Positions 10,531 to 21,203 are shown, counted from the stretch's first letter. The stretch is 64,000 nucleotides of DNA from Saturnia japonica (GCA_033032175.1 CM065304.1:9176001-9240000), one strand, 5' to 3'. Numbers and translations: made by a program. Notes: generated by a model from the letters alone, not told the origin.

Positions 10531-13017
10531 CTGGTAGAAACTGTCCATGCGGTTGGGTCCAAGTTCTTTAAAACTCACCGTAGCAATAGGACTCAAAAGA
10601 TATTAGATCAAACCCGAAAACTCATGGCGGATCGGCGTGGTATGGCGCTGCAGTCTTCCGATGACGCTAAGTCCTATAGGCAGCTCAATAGATCTATTCA
10701 TAAATCCTTGCGACACGATGCCCGGTCTTAAAATACCAAAAGTATTAAAGAGACGATAGAGCGGAATAAAGGCTCCAAAGTGTTCGCAAGGAATGCTTAG
10801 GTCCGTTTCCTCGGCGTGAAGCCCTTGGGTCAGGCAACCGCCCGCGCGATACAAGTGACACTGTACGTGCATCACTTAACTACCTACATACAACACTACA
10901 CACGTATGAACATACACACGTGCACACCACATAGGTACATAGGTTCTGTGAGGGACCTTTTTTTTATTATTTTTTTACGCTAGTTAGTTAGCGTTAGTTA
11001 GTGTAGAAAACATTTCCGATTTCTAAATACACACATGCATGGTTACTTCCTTCCTCCCAGGAGGAAGGGAACGTGCCTATGTGTATAAATTAGTTAGCTC
11101 GAATCGTAGGTTGTAGGGATTCAATTAGATCGCGACTTATTTGCAAACGCGACGACCGCCCGAGCCGAGGTCCGGCCACTTTGGCGTCCATACAACTTTC
11201 GCGGCTGAGTGCCCTCTGCGCTCACCCCCAAGTCCGGTGAAGCTGTAAAAGCCGCAGCGGCTCTGTTTTTGGATAGGGCCCCTAAGGCTAACAGTGTAGT
11301 CAGTTATTAAAAAAAAGCAAGGAATGCATCTATTGGGCAGAGCCAGTTGACGAAGCTGAAAATGGATGATGGCAGCGTAGCGTCCACCAAGCCAGAGGTA
11401 TTAAGGGAGATCGAAAGGTTCTATGGGCAGTTATATACCTCGTCAACTAAGCCTGTTACCTGCCCGGCTAAAGATCCGAGAGCCGGGCTGAGCCGATACT
11501 ATACCTAAGATATCCCTGACATCACCCTGTACGAGATTAGGATGGCCCTTAAGCAGCTTAAGAACAAGAAGGCGCCGGGTGATGACGGAATTACCTCAGA
11601 GCTTCTTAAAGCGGGTGGAACACCGGTACTTAAGGTCCTGCAGAAGCTCTTTAATTCCGTTATACTCGAGGGTAAAACGCCGGAAACGTGGAGCGGCAGC
11701 GTGGTGGTCCTGTTCTTCAAGAAAGGTGATAAAACCGTATTGAAGAACTATCGGCCCATCTCGTTGCTGAGGCATGTTTATAAGCTGTTTTCGAGGGTCA
11801 TCACGAATCGTCTCGAGCACAAGTTTGATGACTTCCAGCCTCCCGAACAAGCCGGTTTCCGAAAAGGCTTTAGCACCGTAGACCACATCTATACGCTGCG
11901 GCAGATTATACAGAAGACTGAGGAGTATAATCTGCCTTTATGCTTAGCGTTCGTGGACTACGAAAAAGCCTTTGATTCGGTCGAAACCTGGGCAGTGTTG
12001 CAGTCTCTCCAGCGGTGCCGTATTGACTATCGATATATCGAAGTGTTGAAGTGATTGTACAACAACGCCACCATGTCGTTCCGAGTACAGGAGCAGTGCA
12101 CGAAGGCAATTCCTTTGAGAAGAGGCGTTAGACAGGGATACATAATATCTCCGAAACTGTTTACCGCCGCTCTAGAGGACGCCTTCAAGCTCCTGGAATG
12201 GCAAGGACTCGGCATCAATGTCAATGGCGAGTACATCACTCACCTTCAATTTGCTGATGACATCGTAGTTATGGCAGAATCGCTGGAAGATCTTGGCACA
12301 ACGCTCGATGGCCTCGACAAAGTTTTTCAACAGGTGGGGCTTAAAATGAACATGGACAAGACGAAAATCATGTCGAATGTCCATGTGGTGCCCACCCCAG
12401 TATCAGTAGGGAACTCTTGTCTAGAAGTTGTTGAAGAATATGTCTACCTGGGACAAACAGTCCAGTTAGGTAGGTCCAACTTTGAAAAAGAGGTCAGTCG
12501 ACGAATCCAGCTCGGCGGGGCAGCGTTCGGGAAACTGCGCGACGTCTTCTCGTCCAAAATACCTCAGTGCCTCAAGACGAAAGTCTTTGACCAGTGTGTG
12601 TTGCCAGTGATGACATACGGCACAGAGATGTGGTCGCTCACTGTGGGCCTCATAAGAAAGCTCAAGGTCGCTCAGCGAGCTATGGAGAGGGCTATGCTTG
12701 GTGTTTCTCTACGAGATCCAATCAGAAATGAAAAGATCCGTAGACAAACTAAGGTAACCGACATAGCCAAAAGGATTAGCAAGTTGAAGTGGCAGTGGGC
12801 GGGGCACATAGTTCAGAGAACTGACGGCCGTTGGGGCAGAAAGGTTCTCGAGTGGAGACCACGCACCGGAAAGCGCATCGTAGGACGGCCCCCCACTAGA
12901 TGGAAATACGACATAATAAAGGTCGCTGGGAGCCGTTGGGTGCAGGCCGCACAAGATCGGTCGCTCTGGAGATCTATGGGGGAGGCCTGTGTTCAGCAGT
13001 GGACGTCCTGCGGCTGA
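10531..13017 (+). pseudogene. RTE reverse transcriptase, inactive
   Basis: The reading frame carries stops at 10729-10731 (TAA), 11506-11508 (TAA) and 12052-12054 (TGA, between the A and B catalytic boxes of the RT). The frame itself is otherwise kept, including across the SINE-like insertion, so decay is by a few point mutations rather than frameshifts. The longest open pieces are 11542-12054 and 12055-13017. The endonuclease domain that would normally precede is missing, so even without the stops this copy could not transpose alone. Confidence 0.88.
10797..11316 (+). mobile_element. SINE-like element, long copy inserted in the RTE
   Basis: The 520-bp insert is bounded by the 11-bp duplication 'gcaaggaatgc' (10786-10796 and 11317-11327) and ends in an A-rich tail. 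The RTE frame continues exactly across it. The 5' end is 'taggtccgtttcctcggcg'; the 3' end is 'gtgaagctgtaaaagccgc' with the hairpin gccgc-agcggc, then 'ggctaacagtgtagtcag'. I see no reverse transcriptase frame and no clear polymerase III A and B boxes. It could therefore be a deletion derivative of a LINE instead of a tRNA-type SINE. Confidence 0.85.
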
Positions 13018-13036
13018 AATGATGATGATGATGATA

Positions 13037-14006
13037 TTATACTATTTCTATTTCTTTATTTTCTCGATGACAGTTCTAATTTGATAGTTGTATTGTTGTG
13101 ACCAAATAAATAATGATATGGATCGCATATATCGTGAGAGTGACGATTCATCAGATTTTGATTAGTATAAATAAGTAAAGATTACCTGTCCTATAGCTAC
13201 TACTTATTTTACAACAGCTTCGAAAGTTTTGAAGAAGTTGGCATTATCAATTAAGAATTAATACGTGTAACATCTTGTTTAGGGTTTACTGTGCCACTCT
13301 AAGATTAGGTAGTTTGTATAAATGAAACATACAATCAGAAGGTTGAATATAAAGTGTATTTGTTACTAAAATGTTCAGGTCTTTATACCCGAACATATGT
13401 GTCTGTCAGAGTGGGAGAATCCGGTCCCTTGTTCCTTGCTTGAGTTTGGTCAATGCAGTGTGGAAAACAGATGTCGTAGCCCAACAGATGCGGTAGCGGG
13501 TCGAGCGCCATGGTGCCGAGGAGCGTCCGCTTGGGGTATTGTTCTCGGCCGATCCCTTTCGTTATTTATTGCGTTATTTATGTTGCGCTATTGTGAAGAC
13601 GAAGTATCGGCGCCAATCTTCCGGGTGGCATCCTGTGGAGCGCTTCCTCAATGCGGTAGGTTCGCATGTGCTTAACGCAAGAATGAGATCGTATTTGTGA
13701 TTGATAATATTTAGCTTGGTAGCAGCTACATCTTGTAATGAAATATAATATTAGTTAATAAATTTGTACAAAAGTATCCGGTAGTAGTTTAGTTTCTTAC
13801 ATTTTGTAAAAAAATACCGGGTCTATTATTTTGTTACGTTTATCGATATAGCTCCATCCCAATCAGTTTCTCCGACTCTGGTATAACCTTGTACATGTGT
13901 AAACGTCATATTTTTATAAAATAATGCATACGTAATGTAAAAAAGACGCTCGTTCAAGTTTTTACAGGAGCTCTCATCGAGAAAATAAAGAAATGGGAAT
14001 GGTGTT
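13037..14006. other. Unassigned stretch
   Basis: This lies between the RTE tail and the 116-bp-repeat fragment. 13380-13680 is distinctly GC-rich and contains an unbroken frame of 92 codons on the plus strand (13397-13675), which I do not recognise. Its composition suggests repeat or element remnant over host gene. Nothing else can be supported. Confidence 0.35.
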
Positions 14007-14040
14007 GGCACCGTTTTTATCGAATATCATTGTATTAGCT
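14007..14040 (+). repeat. Left flank of gypsy insertion: piece of the 116-bp unit
   Basis: 'ggcaccgtttttatcgaata' ... 'tgtattagct' matches part of the unit seen at 8926-9165 and 21189-21480. Together with the right flank it shows what the gypsy element inserted into: left 'agct' (14037-14040) and right 'acct' (21185-21188) are the probable 4-bp target duplication, with one substitution. Confidence 0.6.
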
Positions 14041-14330
14041 TGTGGCGAAGATAACAGCGCGTGACTGTGTCGTGCAGGTGTGTACCTCACACCCCTGCGC
14101 CCGCGCTGCTGGAATGCGAGCTCTGCGGCAAGTCGCGATCGCTCGGTCACAAGCGCCAGTCCGCTACCTACTCTGACGGCGAATGCACGCGCATTTTTAT
14201 ATCGCTCCGTGAAAGTTTTGTAATTACGTGTGCCTACCTTGTTTATGCTTTTTAACAAAACAACATTTTACCTTCCACACACGCGTAATTTATTCTCTCC
14301 GCAAGTTGTAGACCCTGGACGAGGGCTACA
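14041..14330 (+). repeat. Gypsy 5' long terminal repeat
   Basis: It begins TGTGGCG and ends GGGCTACA, the TG...CA form of an LTR. The last 47 bases ('cgtaatttattctctccgca' onward) recur at 21138-21184 as the remnant of the 3' LTR. The primer binding site follows after four bases. Confidence 0.75.
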
Positions 14331-14334
14331 TATT

Positions 14335-14346
14335 TGGTGACCCCGA
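14335..14346 (+). other. Primer binding site, tRNA-Trp type
   Basis: The 12 bases 'tggtgaccccga' are complementary to CCA plus the 3' acceptor end of insect tRNA-Trp; the following bases diverge ('gaagga' where 'cgtgat' is expected). The full 18-base version is seen at 59709-59726 in the other LTR element. Confidence 0.7.
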
Positions 14347-14374
14347 GAAGGACAGAGAATGTAATATTACAAGG

Positions 14375-15240
14375 ATGGAGAATATCGAACAAGTTGGTGA
14401 AAGCAGTGGAACAAAGGGCGATGTTTATCGAGTTGGCGTGCGCATACCGCCATTTTACCAAGACGATCCGGAACTTTGGTTTGCCCAATTGGAGGGTCAG
14501 TTCGTTTTATCCAACATAACGAATGACTCGACAAAATTCTATTACGCACTTTCTCAACTAGAACATTGCTATGTAGCACAAGTGAAATATATTTTGTGTT
14601 CACCGCCTGTGACAGATAAGTTTAAAAATTAAAATCGGAACTCGTGAAGCGGTTGAGAGTCTCCAAAGAAAAAAAACTCAAGCAATTATTCCTACACGAA
14701 GACATCGGTGACCGTAAGCCATAATTATTTTTAAGACACCTTAGAGATCTAGCGGGACCGTCTGTTAGTGATGACGTGTTACAAACATTATGGACTGGTC
14801 GCTTACCGCATAGCTTGCAAACTGTAGTAGCTTCGCAACCTAAGCTTTCTTTAGATGATCTTGCTGAGTTAGCAGACCGCGTGCAAGAGATTGCACCGGC
14901 TATGCCTTCTCACCACCAAATTGCAATGACAAGCGCTGCAGCATCGCAAGCACCAGCTTCCCAAGCATCATCATCACGCATCGAGCAGCTTATTCACGAG
15001 GTGGCTGAACTAACAAGGCAAGTAGCTAAACTTTCCTCTCATGTGTGCAGGCAGGGACGTTCGAGATTTAATTCTAGGTCACACTTTGGGCGCAGCCGTA
15101 CCCGCACCCGGTCACGAAGTCGACAACCGCCGTTGGATCACCCGCACTGCTGGTACCACTACAACTTCGGAGACAAAGCGAAGAAATGCAACCAACCGTG
15201 CCAATTCAAATCGGGAAACGCCACGAGCAGCCGGAAGTAG
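14375..15240 (+). pseudogene. Gypsy gag, broken
   Basis: The start is at the ATG at 14375. 'RIPPFYQDDPELWFAQLEGQ' is the conserved N-terminal capsid motif of CsRn1/Kabuki Gag. A one-base frameshift at about 14629 and an in-frame TAA at about 14720 interrupt it. The frame resumes as 'LQTLWTGRLPHSLQTVV', then an Arg/Ser-rich tract (about 15045-15130) and the CHCC zinc motif near the end. Gag ends at 15240 and overlaps pol, which is in the -1 frame, consistent with translational frameshifting. Confidence 0.8.
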
Positions 15241-17187
15241 CGGCTAGCGACTGCCCATCTCAAACAGGCTGTTTGTTTGTTACGGACAAGGTAACAAAAA
15301 TGTTATTTTTGGTAGACACTGGTTCAGACCTTTGTGTGTTTCTTAGGATAGCAACCAAAACGCCCTGTATTAAGACTAAGTATGACTTGTCAACTGTCAA
15401 AGGGAGTACTATACATATATACGAACCTGTACTGCTACATCTAGACCTAGGTCTCAGGCGGGATTTCACGTGGAAATTTACAATAGCCGACGTTCCAAAA
15501 CCAATAATCGGAGTAGACTTCTTAAGTCATTATAATCTTCTGGTAGATTGCAGAAATCAGCGTCTCATGGATGGTACGACACTACTCTCGATCAGAGTGC
15601 CAAGGCAGAGGATTCCTGAGGATGTAGCGTCCATTAAGACAGTCTCTGGTGAGTCGGAATACCAAGACATTCTCCGTGAGTTCCCAGAGGTCACACACCC
15701 TTCAGGAATGGTACGTACAATCCATCATAATACTATACATCACATTAAGACAACTCCAGGCCCTCCAGTTGCCTATAGACCGCGACGGTTGGATGCCATA
15801 TGGCTTAAGGCCGCAAAAAAGGAGTTTGATGATATGCTTGCCAATGGAACTGTAACGCGTTCTGAAAGCTCTTGGTCATCCGCTCTTCACATGGTCAGGG
15901 AGAAAGACGACGGGTGGAGACCTTGTGGAGATTACAGAGCACTGAACGCTAGGACTATTCCCGACCGTTATCCAGTCCGTCATATACATGACTTTTCGCA
16001 TCAGTTGTCAGGCTGTACCACCTTCTCAACGATAGATTTAGTAAAGGCATACAATCAACTCCCTCTCGCGGAAGAAGATATAAAGAAAACCGCCATAACT
16101 ACACCGTTCGGACTGTTTAAATTTAATTATATGACGTTTGGTCTAAGAAATGCTACACAAACCTTCCAGCGATTTATCGACGAAGTGCTCCACGGTTTAG
16201 AGGATTTTACTTACGGATACTGTGATGACATTTTGGTGTATTCGTCATCAGAAGTAGCTCATAAAAAACATCTACGCCAAGTGCTACATCGTCTTACAAA
16301 ATACGGTGTACTAATCAATACAACCAAATGTGTCATGGGTAAGCCTGAAGTAACGTTTTTTGGATATAATGTTTCAGCAGCTGGTACACACCCGCTACAA
16401 TCTAAGGTGCAGACTATAATGGACTACCCACTACCGAAGACCGTCAAGGAGCTCAGAAGATTTTTGGGTATGATCAACTTCTACCGTCGCTTCGTACCAA
16501 ACGCTGCTACTCGACAAGCACCTCTGAACGCTCTTCTGGTAGGTACAAGCCTTAAAGGCTCACACCCCATTCATGTAACACGAGAAGTCACAAAAGCATT
16601 CGAGGACTGCAAACAAGACCTTGCTAATTCAACACTGTTAGCTCACCCTGACCCCGAGGCCGATTTAAGTATTGCCACTGATGCCTCAGAAGTAGACATT
16701 GGTGCAGTGCTACAGCAACGAAGGAACAATGAGTGGCAACCATTAGCTTTTTTCTCCAAATGTTAAATGCACCATAAAATAAATACAGTCCATACGACCT
16801 AGAACTATTAGCGATTTACGAAGCTATCAAATATTTTCGTTTTATGATCGAAGCTTGTAATTTCTGTATACTCACAGATCACAAGCCTCTCATACATGCG
16901 TTCAAGACTGTAAAAGAAAAATGTTCTTCGAGGCAGTTTAGACGTCTGGAATATATTCCACAATTCACGACAGATATAAGGTACATTCCAGGGAAACAAA
17001 ATATTGTAGCAGACACTTTGTCGCGTATAGAAGCAGTCACTCATGGAATTGACTACCAGACACTTGCACAATCTTAGGAAACAGATCCAGAGCTGCAAGG
17101 TTTATTGAAAGGTGGATCTTCATTGAAGTTACGGAAAATCATAATCCCTGATACGCAAATTCCAGTCTACTGTGACGTATCAACACA
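15186..17187 (+). pseudogene. Gypsy pol, N-terminal part (protease, RT, RNase H)
   Basis: The open frame 15186-16766 contains protease '[12 protein letters not shown]' and RT blocks '[19 protein letters not shown]', '[13 protein letters not shown]', '[13 protein letters not shown]', 'YCDDILVYS' (catalytic DD) and '[16 protein letters not shown]'. RNase H starts at '[14 protein letters not shown]'. A frameshift with a stop lies just after 16766. RNase H continues in another frame (about 16802-17077, 'LTDHKPLIHAF', 'GKQNIVADTLSRIE') to a TAG at 17078; recognisable linker sequence goes on to about 17187, where the BEL element interrupts it. Confidence 0.85.
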
Positions 17188-17197
17188 ACAACCATAG

Positions 17198-17381
17198 TGT
17201 TGAGAATCGGACCTTCTTTAATTTCTTTTTAATGTTTAATTTAAGAATTATATATATGTCATTAATTTTTATTGTACGTTCAATATACGTCAAAATGTAA
17301 TATATGTATTAAAAGATCGCCAATTTTTCCTGTTTCTCTCCTAAGCCCTAATCTTTCACAAAAACTGAGCTATCCGCAACA
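17198..17381 (+). repeat. BEL/Pao 5' LTR
   Basis: It starts 'tgttgagaatcggacc' and ends 'ctatccgcaaca'. Compared by eye with the 3' LTR it shows about five substitutions and one 2-bp indel in a TA run. The sequence 'tttggtccttcgag' just downstream is the likely primer binding site. Confidence 0.85.
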
Positions 17382-17453
17382 TTTTGGTCCTTCGAGTTAA
17401 AATTTGAACAAAATATTATAAAAGTCCTGTCCATTTCAAAATTTAATTTTTTA

Positions 17454-19970
17454 ATGGTGAAGACTAGGGCGCAAGCTAAGCTGCGGGAAACGGGAGACGA
17501 TCATTGTATCGACGTGATCATGAGCGAACCCACACCGTCTAAGTCCACGGCCACGGCAGCTCTAATTTCTGGAGCACGCTCGATCGTATCTGAAAGTTCC
17601 AGATCAGTACGGTCAACTGCTACTATCAGAGCTCAAAAGCTTGCACTGGAAGCTGAACATATAAGAAAAGTAGCTAAAGCAGAAGCAGCAGCAGTAGCAG
17701 CAGCTGTAGCAGCAGAAGCCGCAGCAGCAGCAGCCACCGCCGAGCGCAATGCTGCTGAACTGGAGCTGGAGGCTCAGCTTATGATGTTGGACTCGGAAAG
17801 TGGGAGGAGTCAAAGGGGCTCTCGTTCTTCAGTGCGAGATTGGTTAAATAATTCAGATATTATTAATGAAAACGTTATGGCAGAGCCCAATAATATCGGC
17901 TCTACCACATTTAACAAACGTCTCGAAGAAATAGGATTTCGCCAAAATTTGAATAAATGTGGTGGAAGAAGCTCGCGAGGGCCATTTCAATCTACTACCA
18001 CAGCGAACATTCCTAATATCACTAATAGTATACAACACAATACTACTGAATTAAAAACACAACAGCCCACTGACATATCTTTATTAGCACAGGCTATAAC
18101 ATCGCTCAGCAGTGCCAAGCACAAATGTGGAGACAGCAGGCTGCCTATTTTCGATGGTAAGCCTTTGGACTGGCTGGCCTTCAAGCGACTCTACGAGGAC
18201 AGCAAAGGCACCTTTTCTGCGACTGAGAACTTGACACGCATTGGCATGAGTCTCAGAGGAGCAGCTCGTGAGGCAGTTTCAATTCTTCTCGTGTCAGCTC
18301 ATGATCCTGCCGTAGTTATGGATGCATTAGAAATGAGGTTTGGTAGATCTGAATCGATAGTTCTCAATGAAATTATCTCCGTTCGCTCTTTACCTAAATT
18401 AAATTTATCAAAATGTGACAAGTTTGTAGAAATGTCTATCGGTGACAGGTGGCAGTTCGTAAAAGAAAATAAACTATGTCACAAATGTCTCAAAAAAGGT
18501 TTTCATAGTTACAAATATTGTAAGTTCACTAAAGAGATTTGTAACATTGAGGATTGCAAACCTAGGCACCATAAACTTTTGCACAATGCAGAATTTTTAG
18601 CTACGCATACGATTGTTGAAAATGAACCTTACAACAACAATTATACAAGTTCACAAAGTGTCTGTATATCTAATGAACAATCAAACGAGATTCTTACACA
18701 TACTACTTACTTGTCTGAGAAAGCTTCTTTGTCTGAGGTATCCGACAAACCAGATTACTGTAGACCCTTTTTAAAAATCATAGTTGTCAATATCATGGGG
18801 CCACTAGGCAACGTCAACACGTATGCTTTATTAGATGATGGCTCAACAGCTACACTAATTGATTCCAAATTATGTGAGCAGATAGGCGTCTCAGGACCTG
18901 AGTCACATATTATATTAGACTGTGTTGGTGGCTTAGGCAAAAAGACTAAGGCTCAGTATGATAACTTCAAAATTAAAGGTCGTCATTCAGCTAACATATT
19001 TTCTATTTGCAATGCTCGTTCGATTGAGAATCTAGGTTTATCAAAACAAAAAGTTCATATGGATGACATCACACAGTTTCGCCACCTAAGAGATTTAGCC
19101 AATGTACTTTGTTACGAAATAGGTGAACCTAAATTAATTATTGGAATTGATAACTGGCATCTTTTGATTTCCAAGGCGACTCGGATTGGTACTAGGTCTC
19201 AGCCAGTTGCAATCAATACTAACTTAGGTTGGGTATTATTTGGTTTTGATTCCAGCAAGACTAAACCCGTAAATTTTGTCAACCACGTAAACCTTTCCGA
19301 TAATGACGACTCTGAAAACTTAGGCATACTCATTCAAAATGATTACAAATTAGATTCAATAGGTATTACTAAAAAAGAGCCTTTAAGTGAAAATAATGCT
19401 AGAGCTATAAAAATTCTTGAAGAAACTGCACGTCGATTACCAAATAACAAGTTTGAGGTTGGGTTACCTTGGAAAGATGATATTTTTGAAATTCCAGACA
19501 GCTTTGGACATGCTCTTTCCAGATTTAGAAGCTTAGAGAGAAAGATGAGCAAAGAGCCCGCCTATGCCGAACAATATAAGTTAAATATGCAAGCTATGTT
19601 TGATAACAATTACGCAGAAGGTCCCGTCAGTATGGATCACTCTATCAAAAGACGTTGGTACTTACCACATTTCGGTTGGTACAGAATTCGGTGGAAAAGG
19701 GCAGCCAGAATGGCCGACCACTTTTGGCGACGTTGGTTGGTGGAGTACCTGCCTCTTCTGAATCCAACTAAAGGAACTGGACAGCAACCAAATATAAAAG
19801 TGGGAGATGTGGTTCTAATAGCGGACAATAATTTACCTCGTGGTGTGTGGCCAAAGGGAAGAATCGTATCTCTATATTATGGCAAGGATGAAATTCCTAG
19901 AGTAGCTGATGTCGCCACCTCTGGGGGGCCAGCTAAAGAGACCCCTCAAAAAATTAATTCTTCTGTCTAG
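17454..19970 (+). CDS. BEL/Pao Gag-protease fused to integrase C-terminus (838 codons)
   Basis: This is an uninterrupted frame from ATG 17454 to TAG. Residues 1-60 are basic/Ser-rich; about 60-110 form an Ala-rich helix. Around 225-310 is the Pao/BEL gag homology ('RLPIFDGKPLDWLAFKRLYE', DUF1759-like). Around 340-375 is a Cys/His cluster ('CHKCLKKGFHSYKYC' ... 'CKPRHHKLLH'). Around 459 is the aspartic protease ('LLDDGSTATLID', DUF1758-like), then the linker 'NLGWVLFGFDS' to about 715 ('SFGHALSRFRSLERKM'). At about residue 718 the protein jumps to the integrase C-terminus ('NIKVGDVVLIADNNLPRG'). A full BEL Pol would have roughly a thousand more residues in between. The deletion is in frame. 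Confidence 0.85.
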   Translation: MVKTRAQAKLRETGDDHCIDVIMSEPTPSKSTATAALISGARSIVSESSRSVRSTATIRAQKLALEAEHIRKVAKAEAAAVAAAVAAEAAAAAATAERNAAELELEAQLMMLDSESGRSQRGSRSSVRDWLNNSDIINENVMAEPNNIGSTTFNKRLEEIGFRQNLNKCGGRSSRGPFQSTTTANIPNITNSIQHNTTELKTQQPTDISLLAQAITSLSSAKHKCGDSRLPIFDGKPLDWLAFKRLYEDSKGTFSATENLTRIGMSLRGAAREAVSILLVSAHDPAVVMDALEMRFGRSESIVLNEIISVRSLPKLNLSKCDKFVEMSIGDRWQFVKENKLCHKCLKKGFHSYKYCKFTKEICNIEDCKPRHHKLLHNAEFLATHTIVENEPYNNNYTSSQSVCISNEQSNEILTHTTYLSEKASLSEVSDKPDYCRPFLKIIVVNIMGPLGNVNTYALLDDGSTATLIDSKLCEQIGVSGPESHIILDCVGGLGKKTKAQYDNFKIKGRHSANIFSICNARSIENLGLSKQKVHMDDITQFRHLRDLANVLCYEIGEPKLIIGIDNWHLLISKATRIGTRSQPVAINTNLGWVLFGFDSSKTKPVNFVNHVNLSDNDDSENLGILIQNDYKLDSIGITKKEPLSENNARAIKILEETARRLPNNKFEVGLPWKDDIFEIPDSFGHALSRFRSLERKMSKEPAYAEQYKLNMQAMFDNNYAEGPVSMDHSIKRRWYLPHFGWYRIRWKRAARMADHFWRRWLVEYLPLLNPTKGTGQQPNIKVGDVVLIADNNLPRGVWPKGRIVSLYYGKDEIPRVADVATSGGPAKETPQKINSSV

Positions 19971-19984
19971 TTAGGCAATTTTTT

Positions 19985-20002
19985 TAAAAAAAAAGGGGAG
20001 GA
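19985..20002 (+). other. BEL polypurine tract
   Basis: A purine run of A's followed by ggggagga lies directly before the 3' LTR at 20003. This is the expected site for plus-strand priming in an LTR retrotransposon. Confidence 0.7.
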
Positions 20003-20188
20003 TGTTGAAAATCGGACCTTTATTAATTTCTTTTTAATGTTTAATTTAAGAATTATATATATATGTCATTTATTTTTATTGTTCGTTCAATATACGTCAA
20101 AATGTAATATATGTATTAAAAGATCGCCAATTTTTCCTGTTTCTCTCCTAAGCCCTAATCTTTCACAAAAACTGAGCTATCCGCAACA
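20003..20188 (+). repeat. BEL/Pao 3' LTR
   Basis: It starts 'tgttgaaaatcggacc' and ends 'ctatccgcaaca'. It contains a (ta)n run two bases longer than in the 5' LTR. Confidence 0.85.
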
Positions 20189-20189
20189 C

Positions 20190-21203
20190 ATGGCCATACA
20201 TTACACCGGAGTTACGTCGACAAGCATTTGACTTGCTACATAACCTAAGTCACCCGGGTAATACAGCTACAGTGCGACTGGTAGGAGACAGGTTTGTTTG
20301 GCCAGGTATTCGCAGGAGTTGTAGACAGTGGGCACGCGAATGTCTTCACTGTCAACGTAGCAAAGTAACGCGTCATACCTCTGCTCCCATTTCCCAATTT
20401 CCTATTCCTTCATCGAGATTCTCTCATATACACATTGACATCGTAGGTCCATTACCAATATCTTGTGATTTCAGGTACTGTCTCACCGTGATCGATAGAT
20501 ACACGCGATGGCCTGAGGCGTACCCTATCAAAAACATCACGGCGGAGACTTGTGCAGAGTTTGCCGCGGTTTTCCACAAAAAATCACAATCGACCGGGGC
20601 CGCCAGTTCGAGTCACATCTGTTTCGCTCCATCGCGTCAATGGTCGGTGCACAACACTATCGCACGACCCCTTACCATCCTTCGGCAAACGGCATGATCA
20701 AGCGTCTGCACAGACAGCTGAAAGGAGCCATCATGTGTCATTCTACCGCAAACTGGATTGAAGTTCTTCCTTTGGTACTCCTAGGAATACGGAGTGCACG
20801 GAAGGCAGACATACAAGCGTCACCAGCAGATTTGATTTATGGTGAACCACTCAGTTTACCAGGCCAACTCTTATCTCCTGTCGATGACCACAAGGTAGGT
20901 GACGTTACCGATCTAACGTCACGTCTACGACGTCATAAGGCCAACCTCGCTCCAAAACCTGCTCCGTGCCACAGAAAAGGACCATTTTACGTGCCTCACA
21001 GCCTAAGTGACTCGTCCCACGTGTTCTTGCGGCAGGACTTTGTCCGAAGACCAAAAAGAAAAGAGACCACCGTCACTATTGACCGCCTGAAACCCGCATT
21101 TATAACGCAAGAAGAGGTACCTACTGCTACGCCAAATCGTAATTTATTCTCTCCGCAAGTTGTAGACCCTGGACGAGGGCTACAACCTAATTCGGATAAT
21201 TAG
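20190..21203 (+). pseudogene. Gypsy integrase, C-terminal part of pol
   Basis: Pol resumes here after the BEL insertion. Visible are the HHCC zinc region ('LLHNLSHPGNT' ... 'CLHCQRSK'), the catalytic-core start 'HIDIVGPLP' with 'LTVIDRYTRWPEAYP', a frameshift near 20570-20590, then 'IDRGRQFESH' and 'YHPSANGMIKRLHRQLK'. In gypsy integrases the last motif normally reads NGMVER, its Glu being the third catalytic residue; here it is Lys. The C-terminus ends within LTR-derived sequence at 21203. The protein is inactive. Confidence 0.85.
21138..21184 (+). repeat. Remnant of gypsy 3' LTR (47 bp)
   Basis: These 47 bases are identical by eye to the end of the 5' LTR, joined directly to pol sequence. 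About 240 bp of the 3' LTR has been deleted, so solo-LTR formation is ruled out and this copy cannot complete reverse transcription. Confidence 0.75.

Larger units (their letters stand above)
10528..13036 (+). mobile_element. RTE-type non-LTR retrotransposon, 5'-truncated
   Basis: One frame is traceable from about 10531 to the TGA at 13015-13017, apart from three in-frame stops and the insertion at 10797-11316, which it resumes cleanly across. It encodes the linker between endonuclease and RT, the RT itself and the C-terminal region. Markers in order are 'NKKAPGDDGI', 'NYRPISLL', 'QAGFRKG', 'DYEKAFDSV', 'GVRQGYIISPKLF', 'FADDIVVMAE' (the catalytic FADD box, about 12247) and 'KWQWAGHIVQRTDGRW'. 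This matches RTE-clade endonuclease-reverse transcriptases abundant in Lepidoptera. The endonuclease is absent. The 3' end is a short (gat)n tail, as RTE elements have instead of poly-A. A 'gatatta' on both sides may be the target duplication, but overlaps the tail. Confidence 0.88.
17198..20188 (+). mobile_element. BEL/Pao LTR retrotransposon, internally deleted, inserted in gypsy pol
   Basis: LTRs of 184 and 186 bp (TGTTGA...GCAACA) bound the element. A polypurine tract precedes the 3' LTR. The flanking pentamers are 'catag' (17193-17197) and 'catgg' (20189-20193), a 5-bp target duplication typical of BEL/Pao with one substitution. Gypsy pol sequence resumes in register immediately after it. 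The single long ORF contains Gag and protease but lacks most of RT, RNase H and integrase. Confidence 0.88.
14041..21184 (+). mobile_element. Ty3/gypsy retrotransposon of CsRn1/Kabuki type, decayed and nested
   Basis: Order: 5' LTR (14041-14330), tRNA-Trp-type primer binding site, gag, protease, RT, RNase H, integrase, and only the last 47 bp of the 3' LTR (21138-21184). A BEL/Pao element is inserted in pol (17198-20188). Two features assign the clade: a primer site starting 'tggtgaccccga', complementary to the 3' end of insect tRNA-Trp, and a Gag with C-x3-H-x8-C-x3-C spacing ('[18 protein letters not shown]') instead of CCHC knuckles; both are hallmarks of CsRn1-like elements. Several frameshifts and stops, and an integrase with its catalytic Glu changed, mean it is dead. 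Confidence 0.85.

Noticed and set aside
13397..13675. 92-codon frame in GC-rich DNA
   Set aside because: Unrecognised; composition and setting between elements suggest a remnant and not a gene, so it was kept only as part of the unassigned stretch.
17613..17813. Cysteine-rich minus-strand frame
   Set aside because: Mirror image of the Ala-rich (gca)n region of the BEL Gag ORF.
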